This document shows, piece after piece, positions 43,847 through 54,200 of a DNA stretch of 64,000 nucleotides (its first letter is position 1; each line of letters begins with the position of its first letter). The notes under the pieces were generated by a model. That model had not been told where the DNA came from. It saw nothing but the letters and a program-made list of their open reading frames with translations, and did no database searches. The position numbers and the translations under genes are program-made. This stretch comes from Symsagittifera roscoffensis (taxonomy: Eukaryota > Xenacoelomorpha > Acoela > Convolutidae), in NCBI RefSeq assembly GCF_963678635.1, contig NC_087062.1, positions 15,733,789-15,797,788 of the forward strand, given 5' to 3'.

Positions 43847-46680
43847 GATTCCTCAACATTCTGCAACTAAATACTAGAAGCCTAATCAACATAGAGAGAA
43901 GAACTAAGCTAGCAAATGCAATTGCAGTTGGAAATTTTAATGTCATATGCTTAAGCGAAACTTGGCTTAACGAGAATATTCAATCATCAGAGCTTTTTCT
44001 AAGTGAATATAACATCTATAGATCTGATAGAGCTATTGTGAGTGGTAAAAACTGTCACGGAGGCAGCCTAATAGCTGTCAAGAATAGTCTAATTACCGAG
44101 GACTTATCCACCAAACATGACATTCCTGATTCATGTGTGCTATGTAGTATAAAACTTCATCAAACTGAAATGATAATTGGCTCATTCTACAATCCGCCAA
44201 AAAACAGTAATTACAGATACAAAGTGCATGAATTTGAACAACTGATCAAAGCCATTCCTAAAAACAAACCGTTTCTCTTATGTGGGGATTTAAATTTCCC
44301 AGAAACAAACTGGAACACCCTCACCAGTACTGACGAGGAAGAAAACCAAATACTGCAAATTTTTGAAAATGGACTCTTTAGGCAGGCGATAGATTTCCCA
44401 ACATGTGTGAAGAACATACTAGACGTAGCCTTCTATCGGAATTGCTATACAAGTGCCGAACAAGATTTTAACGTTTCCAAGATTTATGACTGCTCAGATC
44501 ACAATGCCATAATGTTGTCTATTGAATGCACGGTATCAGAGCCGAAACCATACTTGGAAAATTTTAGAAGTTTTGGAAATGCCGATTTTGAAGGAATAAA
44601 CAATTTTATAAACGAGAACCCATTTGAACCAGTATGCCACACAAACATTAACAAAATGCATGAGGAGTACACCCAATATTTGGATGAAATCATTAAGAGT
44701 TTTGTGCCTCTCAGAACAAGACATAGGCAATCACTTCCACCTTGGATAACAAGTAGCACTTCAAATTTGATCAAAAAGTTACAAACAAAACGGCAATCAT
44801 GTATACTCAAACCGACCAACTACAGAAGACAACAAGTTAAACTGTTTGAAAATTTAGTAACTGAATCATCGGAAGTGGACAGGAAAAACTACCAAGAGGA
44901 ATTGTTTAGAACACGGAACACTAATGTAATTTTTAAACACCTAAAGAACTTGAATAAACATACAAGTCTTCCTAAGTTACTCATAAAAGATGAAGTTGAA
45001 AGCACAAATCCAAACGAACAAGTCAACATGCTAAACGACTTCTTTCATTCAGTTTTTAATCCTAAAGAAAGTTTTAGTATTAGAGATATTCAATTTGGAA
45101 ATCCCTTGTTAACGAATTTTGATATATCGAAAAAGACAGTAAGTGAGATTTTATCAACTCTGGACGTAACAAAGTCACGCGGCCCAAATGGGTTGCCACC
45201 TAGCTTTTTTCAGAAAACGAACCGCAATATATGCAAACCGATGAACAAAATTTTGAGAAACGTAAAACGCCTACGAAAAATACCTGATTCATGGAAAACA
45301 GCTGCAGTTACTCCTGTTCACAAAAAAGGTGACCGAAAATTGGTGAACAACTATCGACCAGTATCGCTATTAAATATTGACAGCAAAGTCCTTGAAAAAT
45401 GTATATACAAAGACCTGTACCCTTACTTTGCCTGGTATTTGACGAAACATCAACACGGTTTTACTAAAGGTAGATCAGTTTTGACAAACATGCTCTCCTT
45501 CCTGAAAGAAATATATGAAGCGCTTGACAATGACTCAAACGCAAAAATTGTAGCAGTCTACACTGACTTTGCAAAAGCCTTTGATAAAGTTCCGCATTTT
45601 GATCTACTCAAGAAAGTTGCACTTATAGGAATAGGAGGCTGCATGTTAGAGGTACTCTATGACTATTTGAAAAACAGGAAACAGTTTGTACGAGTAGACA
45701 ATATCAGCTCAAAAGTTTTAGAAGTCACTAGTGGTGTTCCCCAAGGATCACTTTTAGGACCACTGCTCTTTTGCATTTTTATTAACGACCTACCTGAAGT
45801 ACTCAAATTCTCTGAACCATATATTTTTGCGGATGATCTTAAACTACTTTCCATCAAAAAAACATCAATTGAAATTCAAGAAGATCTGGACAAAATTCAG
45901 CAGTGGGTAACTGAAAACAAAATGGAATTAGCACTAGATAAATGTGCAAAAGTAAGTTTTAGGGGCGGAGACGCCAACTCTATGCTTTTTGATGTAGTGC
46001 TTGGAACATCGATGGTTGTGAAAGATCTGGGAATTTTTGTGTCGGGCGATTTAAGTTGGAAGGTACACATTGAAACAAGATTAAAGAAGGCAAACCAAGT
46101 ACTGTACCTCCTGAGAAGAAACCTATCAGCAAAGATAAATACGTTTGTAAAGTTAGGCCTGTATAAGTCACTAATACTCCCAGTGTTATTATACGGACTC
46201 TCATGTACACATATATCGAGGGGGGATCAATTGCAGTTGGAGCGATTTCAAAAGAAAGCAATCCGGTGGATCACTGGAAATAAAACGGGAGTGTACATCA
46301 ACGAACTACGCTTGCTAAACATTTTACCCCTGCCCATGTTCATCCAGCTAAATAACATCTTACTTCTTGCCAGTCTTGATTCTAATGAACGAAATGAAAT
46401 AGTGTTAAACAGGCGAACCACACGGGCTAGAAATATAGAAATTTTTGAGATGCGAAAAGTGAGAACGGAAAAAGCGAGAAACGAATTTGTTTTCAGAACC
46501 AGTAGGATTGTAAATCGATTAGAACCATATATTCATTTTGATAAACGAATCGGCCTCAAGACGAGAATTTTAAACACGATGTGGAAATTTGTAAACGAGA
46601 GATTTTCAGAAATGACAACGTGCACGTGGCAATTATTCTGTGATTGTATCACGTGCAGAAACAAGTGGACATTGTTTTAG
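43843..46680 (+). CDS. LINE ORF2: AP endonuclease and reverse transcriptase
   Basis: The frame is open for 945 codons. Endonuclease motifs: QLNTRSL, CLSETWL (catalytic Glu), LLCGDLNFPETNW and CSDHNAIM (His). RT motifs: RGPNGLPPSFF, PVHKKGDRKLVNNYRPVSLL, YTDFAKAFDKVPH (motif A), SGVPQGSLLGPLLF, and the catalytic FADD near 45830. A thumb with KDLGIFVSGDLSW and a C-terminal region with a CTWQLFCDCITC cysteine cluster follow. No RNase H. The first in-frame ATG (near 44169) is inside the endonuclease, so the start must come from upstream, most simply by readthrough of the ORF1 stop. Confidence 0.92.
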   Translation, partial: LGFLNILQLNTRSLINIERRTKLANAIAVGNFNVICLSETWLNENIQSSELFLSEYNIYRSDRAIVSGKNCHGGSLIAVKNSLITEDLSTKHDIPDSCVLCSIKLHQTEMIIGSFYNPPKNSNYRYKVHEFEQLIKAIPKNKPFLLCGDLNFPETNWNTLTSTDEEENQILQIFENGLFRQAIDFPTCVKNILDVAFYRNCYTSAEQDFNVSKIYDCSDHNAIMLSIECTVSEPKPYLENFRSFGNADFEGINNFINENPFEPVCHTNINKMHEEYTQYLDEIIKSFVPLRTRHRQSLPPWITSSTSNLIKKLQTKRQSCILKPTNYRRQQVKLFENLVTESSEVDRKNYQEELFRTRNTNVIFKHLKNLNKHTSLPKLLIKDEVESTNPNEQVNMLNDFFHSVFNPKESFSIRDIQFGNPLLTNFDISKKTVSEILSTLDVTKSRGPNGLPPSFFQKTNRNICKPMNKILRNVKRLRKIPDSWKTAAVTPVHKKGDRKLVNNYRPVSLLNIDSKVLEKCIYKDLYPYFAWYLTKHQHGFTKGRSVLTNMLSFLKEIYEALDNDSNAKIVAVYTDFAKAFDKVPHFDLLKKVALIGIGGCMLEVLYDYLKNRKQFVRVDNISSKVLEVTSGVPQGSLLGPLLFCIFINDLPEVLKFSEPYIFADDLKLLSIKKTSIEIQEDLDKIQQWVTENKMELALDKCAKVSFRGGDANSMLFDVVLGTSMVVKDLGIFVSGDLSWKVHIETRLKKANQVLYLLRRNLSAKINTFVKLGLYKSLILPVLLYGLSCTHISRGDQLQLERFQKKAIRWITGNKTGVYINELRLLNILPLPMFIQLNNILLLASLDSNERNEIVLNRRTTRARNIEIFEMRKVRTEKARNEFVFRTSRIVNRLEPYIHFDKRIGLKTRILNTMWKFVNERFSEMTTCTWQLFCDCITCRNKWTLF

Positions 46681-46726
46681 AGAAGACGCCGGGACCAAGA
46701 CTCCCAACAGCAGTGCTGTGAATCCC

Positions 46727-46727
46727 C

Positions 46728-46762
<35 letters not shown>
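46727..46762 (+). repeat. (CAA)n tail of CR1-like LINE
   Basis: Twelve AAC/CAA units follow a short 3' region that contains the palindrome ACAGCAGTGCTGT. The same tail type ends the unrelated LINE at 11751. Confidence 0.9.
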
Positions 46763-46763
<1 letters not shown>

Positions 46764-47633
46764 AAAAAAAGCGAATAAATCATTCAATAAGACATGAGTA
46801 TAAACATCTCAAGCCTGACAGATGCTGTATTTCAGTTTGCAGGAAAATATTTTTCACAAACCTTGACAGTTTACAAGCTTATCACAAAGTGTAAATGGCA
46901 GGCTTGCTATCTGTGCAATTTTTGGAGCTCAACTTCGCCTTTAGGACTTTTGCATTTATATCACAAACTCGAGGACTAACTAAGTTTCTCATTAATCCCG
47001 ATTACTCTTGAACCCAGGAAAAAATTAAGAAGAAAATGTGAAAAAATTGTTTCAAGTGCGAAGCCTAACAAGGATAGCCGGTTACTGCTAAGTAGAACAG
47101 AATGTTCCGACCAGTCTTTAAAAATTACAAAGTAATTTTTTCAAAATATTGTCGTTTTTTCGGCGTGGTGTGGTAAAGGAATCTGAGCAGAAAAGTAGAG
47201 CTTAGGCATTTTCGTCAGTCATTGTAAAATATTCAAATTGAAAAACAATTTTTGAAGACAAATAACAAGAAAAAAATCAAACAAAAAATTAAATTTTTTA
47301 ATTTACCAAAAACTTCAAGTGAGTAAAAATAAATTTTCACTCAGCATTGATTAAGGCTTTAACTAAGCATACATAAGCTAATGTACGCCTGCTCACTTGC
47401 TCGAAATTAGACGAAAAATCTAAAATTTCGAACCGGTTTTTATCGACCCCGGGAAAAAAATTTAAATTTTCGAATCACGATTAAAAGAGCTTTAATATGA
47501 TATCACTCAACCCAGTCCGAAGTTTATTTGTGGTAGCTGACTTTTCTTGGATATAAAAAAACTGAAACACACTCGAATACAAAATTCTTCTCCATTTTCA
47601 ATGGTCGGAACAATAATATTTTCAGTTGTGATA
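46763..47633. other. Upstream region of the vasa-like gene
   Basis: AT-rich and non-coding. It holds a dispersed repeat (47066-47140, related to 50015-50086) and, at the end, a pyrimidine-rich acceptor TATTTTCAG eight bases before the vasa ATG. This implies a 5' UTR intron or a trans-splice site. No TATA box is convincing. Confidence 0.5.
47066..47140. repeat. Dispersed repeat D2, copy 1
   Basis: It shares AACAAGGATAG, AGTAGNACAGA and GACCA blocks in order with 50015-50086, the second copy, which lies in vasa intron 1. Confidence 0.55.
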
Positions 47634-50600
47634 ATGTCCTGGGACGACGAAGACGAAAATTCAAATTTCGTTTGGAAACCCGAATCTGAAAGAGGCAGCA
47701 AAAATTCTGGTGGCTTTGGTGGCAAGTCGAACGGATTTGGAAATTCAGGTGGTTTTGGCGGAGGTTTTGGAGATTCCAGAGGCGGGGGTTTTAATGGCTC
47801 TGGCGGAAATGACCGTAGAAACGACGAACAATGGAATTGCTCTTCTTGTAGCACAAGAAACTTTTTGTCGAAGAGAAATTGTAGAAAATGCAATGAACCC
47901 AGACCAATAGGCATAGGAGGCGATGACTCACAACCACCGAGAGAAGAATGGAATTGCCAAGGTTGTAATACGCCCAATTTCATGTCAAAAAGGAATTGTA
48001 GGAAGTGCAACGACCCAAGACCTGAAGGACTTTCTGGATCAAGTGGACGTAGTTTTGGGTCCTCTGGTGGAGGGGGCTTTGGTTCCTCTGGTGGAGGGGG
48101 CTTTGGGTCCTCTGGTGGAGGGGGCTTTGGTTCCTCTGGTGGAGGGGGCTTTGGTTCCTCTGGTGGAGGGGGCTTTGGTTCCTCTGGGGGAGGGGGCTTT
48201 GGTTCCTCTGCCGGAGGGGGCTTTGGTTCCTCTGCCGGAGGTGGCTTTGGCTCGTCTACCGGAGGTGGCTTTGGCTCGTCTACCGGAGGAGGCTTTGGCT
48301 CGTCTACCGGAGGAGGCTTTGGCTCGTCTACCGGAGGAGGCTTTGGCTCCTCTACCGGAGGAGGCTTTGGGTCGTCTACCGGAGGAGGGGGATTCAATTC
48401 ATCTGGGGGTGGTTTTGGAGGAGACGGCGAGAAGAAAGAGGAATGGACTTGTTCTTGTGGTGGGACTAATTTTATGAGCAGAAGAACCTGTCGAAGGTGT
48501 AATACCGATCGACCAGCTGGTGTCGGCGGGAGTTCGTTTGGAGGTGGAAGCCAGGGAGCCAGACCAGGTGACTGGACATGTTCTTGTGGCTCAAATAATT
48601 TTGCTAGAAGAACAACTTGTAGAGATTGCGATGTTGAGAAACCGGAATCTGCTGGTGGTGACAGAGGTGGCCGATTTGGAGGTGGAAGCCAGGGAGCCAG
48701 ATCAGGTGGTTACGGTGGCAATTCGGGTGGTGGCGGCGGCTTCGGGGGCAGTTCGGGCGGTGGCGGTGGCTTCGGTGGCAGCTCGGGCGGTGGTGGCGGC
48801 TTCGGCGGCAGCTCGAGTGGTGGTGGCTTCGGTGGCGGTGACGGTGGCAGTTCCGGTGGTGGCGGCGGCTTCGGGGGCAGTTCGGGCGGCTTCGGTGGCA
48901 GCTCGGGTGGTGGCGGCGGCTTCGGCGGCAGCTCGGGTGGTGGTGGCGGCTTCGGTGGCAGCTCGGGTGGTGGCGGCGGCTTCGGGGGCAGCTCGGGAGG
49001 TGGCGGTTTTGGAGGTAAAAGCTCTGGAGGCGGCGGTAGTTCCGCAGATTTTGGATCTAGCAGTGGCAGACCAGGAGACTGGGCTTGTGGTGGCTGCGAC
49101 TTCAAAAATTTCGCCAGTCGTTCTAACTGTAAAAATTGTGGAGCAAACAAACCCGAAGGGACTGGAGGAGGTGGTTTTGGCGGCGGTGGTGGAGGTGAAA
49201 ATGAAGGTCGACCCGGCGATTGGACATGCGAAGGTTGTCAAGCGAAAAACTTTGCGCGACGCGAGGATTGCCATAAATGCAATGCTCCCAAAACAGATAC
49301 GTGCTTCGTCGTTCCGAGGCCAGAAGGACAACCCGGACCTGTAACCTATGTTCCAGATGATAATATCACTGAGGAGAGTCTTTTCAGGAGTACCCACCAC
49401 GGTATAAATTTTGAAAAATATGATAAAATACCTGTTAAAGTGTCGGGAGTCAATCCGTCCCAGGCAATCGTGCGGTTCGATGAAGCAAGGCTGTCGCCTG
49501 GAATTATGAACAACTTGAGAAAATCGAATTATACTACGCCTACTCCAATTCAGAAGAACGCGATCCCAAATGCTCTCGATGGACGCGACATCATGGCGTG
49601 TGCTCAGACCGGATCTGGGAAAACTGCCGCATTCTTGCTTCCTATCATCAGCAAGATTTTCGAGGCTGGGGAACTAGGAGACGGCATGATGGATGTTCAG
49701 GAACCTAAAGCACTCGTTATTGCACCCACTAGGGAATTAGCTTGTCAAATTGAAACAGAGGCGAAGAAATTGTGTCACGGAACCATCATTAAGAGTGTTG
49801 TGATATACGGAGGCGTCAATGTCTTGCATCATCTGAGCCAACTCAGAAAAGTAAGTGAAGTTTTCAAGGTGTTTTTCTGAGAAGTGTGTACTCTACGGTG
49901 ATTGCACTCGCTGTACAGTCAGTCAACTTTTTTTCCAACTGAAGTCACACATTTAAGTGTTAATTAAAACTTTTCGCGTTAATTACACTACATGGGATCC
50001 AGCTATATGTATATTAAACAAGGATAGTTTGCTGCTGTGCAAGTAGCACAGAGTGTCACGACCATATTCATTAAAATAATTTTACCCTAGCGATAGCAAG
50101 GTTATTGCAATCGGGTACTAAACTTTTTTCCCGTAAACAACTTTGTACACAGATTTTAGCTAGCATGCAGTACACGGCATGCATGCAGTATGTGCGTCGT
50201 ATATTTGGAGCTCATTGGTTTATTACTCTCACTGTGCATCCTTATTAGTGTTACTCCTATAAATTTGGAGTTGAAATTTTTATCATGATTTTCGCTTTCG
50301 GTTTACTTTTTGGTGGCTTAGTTTCCGCTTTTTTTTTACAATCCAACAAAATCGCCTATTTGAATTTTAGTTGTATAGTTGCTTTTATAGAACACTAAAG
50401 CAACAATATAGGTGCTTTTACTGTTCTGGTTTACCTTTGCTGTTACTTTGTAATTTTTTAACCTTGATATCGGATATGTATTCTGCCAAAATTATTTCGG
50501 CCTATATTTTATCGGCTTAGTGACCTAATTTCCAGTTGTTTCATTGAAAACGTTTTTTTTTGCGCATCTGTGGATTGAACAAAATGCTAAACATCTTAAT

Positions 50601-52370
50601 AGAAATTATAATGCACATTTTTTCAGGCAACGATTTCTTCATCGCCTTGTTTTTTTCGGGTTGATAGGTTTCGGCCTATATTATATCGGCCTCAAATTGC
50701 GTCTTTTGACGCGCGAAAAAAGTATTTGTGTGCGTGTCTGTGTTTTCAGGGCGAGGGGGGCTTAATATGTTTTAACTTTTTTTTTCAAATTTTTCTATGT
50801 CCGTTTTTTTTGGGCTTCTTAGGTTTCGGGCTATATTATATCGGCTTAGTTATCTCATATTGTTTCATTTGACGAGCAAATAATGTTTTGTGAGTGTTTT
50901 GAGGGCGACAGGGACTTTTCATAAGTAGTAAATCTTGTTGATTTTTTTCGGCTTAAAAGGTTTCTGCCAAGGTATTTGTTACCACTTGGTTAATTATCTT
51001 CCGATGCTAATTTCACATTCTAGTGTCTCGGCATGGTTTTGTTTCAAAACTAGCCTTATTCATTATGAAATGTTTTTAGAAAACTTTCATTGCCAAGGAT
51101 GCACTGAGTAAAACATCCAAAATTAGTTTTCTGAAAATTTTTAAGCCGTAAAGTAAAAGTATAATAAGTTTTCATCTAACGATCGTTGTTCGATCGAAAT
51201 TGAACTAAAAATCTTTTATGCAAGCTTTTCTGATTTAATTTTGAAATCGCGAGTGAAAGAGCTTCAAAAAAGAAAAAACACACCCGCCGAATACCAAGTT
51301 CCTCCCTATTTTCAATGTTCAAGAATGAAGTAGCCCAAGGCAAGGCGCTCTTGATGAATGGCGAGGACAAGCTACTTATAGTCCGCACTTATAGATTGGA
51401 GCTCCGTAGTATCGGTTCTTTTTTTTAAATTTTCTATTTTTTTTTCCAATTTTAGAACTCCTGCCGTTTTTTGCTGGTGTTTGCGATTTGCAGCTTTTAT
51501 AGTGTCTAAACTCTAAGTAACTTGGTATTTAAGAATTTGGTTAACGGCATCCTCAACCAATACGTATCTAAGTATCTGACAATGAATATACATTAGGATT
51601 ACGAAGAAAGATGTGTGTAGCAAAAATGGAAAAACTTTCATGGAAATGCCTTTTTCAGGCTAGCAACCTGTCTAACAGAATCACTGAGTCATTTCGTCAT
51701 CTCTTTTCATTGACATGAAATATTTCAGGTTACTGGAATTTAATATAACCGTTCTTTTTAAGTTTTTTCCATGCTGGTTGTAATTTTAAAAACCCCGATT
51801 TTTGTATTCTTTTTTCTTCGGCTTTATTTTTCGGCGCACGGGCGTTGGACTCAAGTGATGTCGATTTAGTTACATCTTCGTAAATTTTGGCATATTTTTC
51901 TAAATTTGAATATTATTCAAAACAAATCAAGCGAAACCCCTATGATTTTCTTCTTACTTTTTTTTGACCTAGCGGCTACCGTCTGATTTTCTTTCGTCTA
52001 ATTCGCCATACTATGTTTGTGTTGTATCGCACGTGGTACTAAGCGCCATTCCGCCTCTGTGTAAAACTAAACATCATAAAATCTAAAGCGTCATAATTTG
52101 GTCATCAGAAAGATAAGCCTAATATTTTGCAAATAAAATGGCATGTGCTTTTTTTAGGGCTGTGACATCTTGGTAGGCACACCAGGCAGGATAATTGGGT
52201 TTGCATCAGATGGCAAAGTGTCTCTGAAGAAAGTCAAGTTCTTAGTGCTGGACGAGGCAGATCGCATGCTGGACCAGGGATTCGAGCCAGATATCCGGCG
52301 CATCGAGCGAGAGATGCCTTCGAAAGATGAAAGACAAACTCTTCTCTTTTCAGCAACTTTCCCTGCCGAG
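47634..52370 (+). CDS. vasa: Vasa-like DEAD-box RNA helicase with RanBP2-type zinc fingers (first two coding exons)
   Basis: Exon 1 is 47634-49850 (739 codons, donor GTAAGT), exon 2 is 52158-52370 (71 codons, acceptor TTTTTTTAG, donor GTAAGT); introns are phase 0. The protein starts MSWDDEDEN, then has six W-x-C zinc fingers with Trp at residues 67, 106, 271, 314, 483 and 530, in Gly/Ser/Phe-rich FGG repeats. The helicase core follows: GINFEKYD, Q motif [17 protein letters not shown] (657-664), PTRELA, then [13 protein letters not shown] and SATFPAE in exon 2. GINFEKYD with a VSG segment and an FGG tail favour Vasa over PL10/DDX3. Vasa acts in germ granules on RNA and piRNA. Later exons (motifs IV-VI) were not found in the window. 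Confidence 0.88.
48045..48405 (+). repeat. 24-bp coding minisatellite in vasa exon 1
   Basis: About 14 units encode GSSGGGGF, drifting to GSSTGGGF, in GGTTCCTCTGGTGGAGG-type codons. The array separates zinc fingers 2 and 3. Confidence 0.9.
48712..49015 (+). repeat. Second FGG repeat array in vasa exon 1
   Basis: About ten units encode [10 protein letters not shown] with different codons (TCGGGCGGTGGCGG type), so it arose separately from the first array. It separates fingers 4 and 5. Antisense frames here are Pro- or Ala-rich shadows. Confidence 0.88.
50015..51080. repeat. Decayed repeat unit in vasa intron 1
   Basis: It starts with D2 (AACAAGGATAG), then GCGATAGCAAGGTTATTGC and GTACTAAACTTTTTTCCC. 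It continues with the CGGCCTATATTATATCGGC and CGGCTTAGTGACC motifs. The same succession recurs at 52467-53240 and 53241-54200. No coding capacity. Confidence 0.6.
51081..52157. other. Remainder of vasa intron 1
   Basis: AT-rich. One fragment near 52020-52075 (GTATCGCACGTGGTACTAAG, then CCGCCTCTGTGTA) is a worn copy of the motif intact at 62230. No exon is seen. Confidence 0.5.
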
Positions 52371-52466
52371 GTAAGTCGGTTTCTAGAAATAGCTCAAGTT
52401 AATTGAGCATAAAAGTCAAGACTTATCTTGGAAATGATTGTAGGAACGACCAACCTTTTTTTCACC

Positions 52467-53240
52467 CCTGCGATTAACAAGGCTATTTCAATTCGAGTGC
52501 TTTACTTTTTTTGTCAACAACTTTGTTCGAAGGACTCATCTAGCCTCATCTCCTGGTGTTACCTTGGTTAATAATACGCTCAAATTTCTTATTGTCTCCT
52601 GCACACGTAAACTGGAGGTAGCGAATACGCGTGGGACAGCAAAGGTCCACTGTTCCAACCTGACCAGGAGATGATTTTTTTTCAAACGGGAAATATTCTG
52701 TTTAAAATATAATCGTCGATCTAAATTCTTCTGCTCATGTTTTGTCGGCTTAGTTGTCTAGTCTTATAATCGTTTTTTTTTGCTGTACGTAATTTTGCAT
52801 TGTAGTTACTTTTGGTGTTTTGATTTACTCCTGCAATTTGTAGTTTTACTAACCTTGACTTCGTATTTTCTTGTTTTTTTTTTTCGTTTCTCTTAAAAGT
52901 TTCACTTGGTCCAAACTATTTCGGCCCGTGTTTTATCGACTATGTGAACTACTTCTAAGTAGTTTCAAGGGAAACCCAAATTCTATGCTCACCTCTGAAT
53001 CGCACAAAATTGTCAAAATCTGAGACTCGATTTACACTTCGAAGTTTTGCATAACAACAATTTTGTTTTCGGTTCTACTGGAGTTTACCTAACTTTCCTG
53101 TCTGCTAGCATGTTATGCTGTTTTTATGTGTTTCGCAAGTAGCCTTCGTCTTATTTTGGTTTTGAAAATGGAGTCAAAATTTGGACTTTTTTCCGTGAAC
53201 ATTCTTTACGACTGAGCCTGTTTTAATATTTTTAATTACA
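52467..53240. repeat. Tandem repeat unit downstream of vasa exon 2, unit 1
   Basis: It begins GCGATTAACAAGG, includes the tRNA-like module at 52612-52700, then CGGCTTAGTTG and the AGTTTCAAGGGAAAC block. Offset to unit 2 is 774 bp. Confidence 0.6.
52612..52700 (+). repeat. tRNA-like module, copy A
   Basis: GGTAGCGAATACGCGTGGG (box A-like), GACAGCAAAGGTCC, TGTTCCAACCTGACC (box B region) and a T-run followed by CAAACGGGAAATATT. It matches copies at 17430 (reverse) and 53371. Confidence 0.6.
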
Positions 53241-54200
53241 CTGCGATAATCAAGGTTATTGCAATCGGGTACTAGACTTTTTCCCTTAAATAATTTTGTT
53301 CACAGAATAGCCAAATTTAGAACAAGCTCACAATAAATTCAAATTTCCTTGAGGCTGCGGCACTTTTGGTTTGAAGGTAACGAATACGCCTGGGACAGCA
53401 AAGGTTCTGGGTTCGAATATGAGAGGACCTGTTTTTTTTTCAACCGGGAAAAAATTGTCGGCTGATTATTTGTCTGCTTATCTTTCGCTGGCTTAGTTGC
53501 CACATCGTAGATTTTTTTTCTTCTGTTCGCATTGTAGTTGCTTTCAGTGTTTTAATTTACTTCTGCTGTTTGTAATTTTACTAACTTTGCCTTCGTATGT
53601 ATTTTTTTCTCGTAAATTTATTCTGCCCTAATGATATCGGCTTAGTGATCTAAGTTTGAGTTGTTTCAAGGGAAACATAATTTTTAATGCTTCCCTCTAG
53701 GTTGCACAAAATGCTAAAAACCTTAATAGAAATTAGTTTTTCATGACTACAAATTTTTCGGTTTTTTCCCTTTTTTCCTCTTGATAGTTTCGGCTTATTT
53801 TAAATCGGCTTAATAGACTCATATTGCGTCTTTTGAAAATTTGAAAAGGTTGTATGGGCGTTTGTGTGTATTTTGAGGGCAAGCGGTCTTAAATTTTTTT
53901 CGGCTCCGTTTTTTTGGCTTCATAGGTTTCGGCCTATATTATATCGGTTCTTTTCGGTTCTTTGGCTGCATAATGATTCGCCTGACGAACAAAAACGCTT
54001 TGTATCTGTGTTTTGAGGTATTAACTCTTGTTGATTTTTCTTTCGGCTAGGGTATTTTTAACTTCACAATCTATTGTCTTGGCATGCATGTTTGTTTCAA
54101 AACCATTCTGATTCATTTTGATAGATGTAGTTTTTTCAAAATTTTCGATTTTTTCGGACTTAGCGGCTTTCTTGTTTTGTATCTCAAGTGATGCGAAGCT
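53241..54200. repeat. Tandem repeat unit downstream of vasa exon 2, unit 2
   Basis: Same order of blocks as unit 1: GCGATAATCAAGGTTATTGC, tRNA-like module, GGCTTAGTTGCC, TAATTTACTTCTGCTG, CGGCTTAGTGATC, GTTTCAAGGGAAAC, then GATGCGAAGCTCAGC near 54190. Confidence 0.6.
53371..53452 (+). repeat. tRNA-like module, copy B
   Basis: GGTAACGAATACGCCTGGG (box A-like), GGGTTCGAATATGAG (good box B) and TTTTTTTTT terminator-like run. A fourth, weaker relative is at 62945-63010 (GGGGTTCGATGCC). Confidence 0.6.

Larger units (their letters stand above)
42181..46762 (+). mobile_element. CR1-like LINE with esterase, PHD-finger ORF1 and EN-RT ORF2
   Basis: Three coding units lie in order: SGNH esterase (42204-42797), PHD-type ORF1 (42946-43842) and endonuclease-RT ORF2 (43843-46680), then a short 3' region and a (CAA)n tail. 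No frameshift or premature stop is seen in any of them, so this copy may be young or active. The 5' end is not defined exactly. An apurinic endonuclease plus RT without RNase H, a PHD-type ORF1 and an esterase fit the CR1/L2/Jockey part of the LINE tree. Confidence 0.88.

Noticed and set aside
47507-48397. 296-codon Pro-rich minus-strand ORF
   Set aside because: It is antisense to the vasa Gly/Ser repeats; GGx codons read as Pro on the other strand. No independent signal.
48702-49400. Ala/Thr-rich and Pro-rich minus-strand ORFs and an Ala/Val-rich plus-strand frame (48520-49344)
   Set aside because: Shadows of the second FGG array in other frames.
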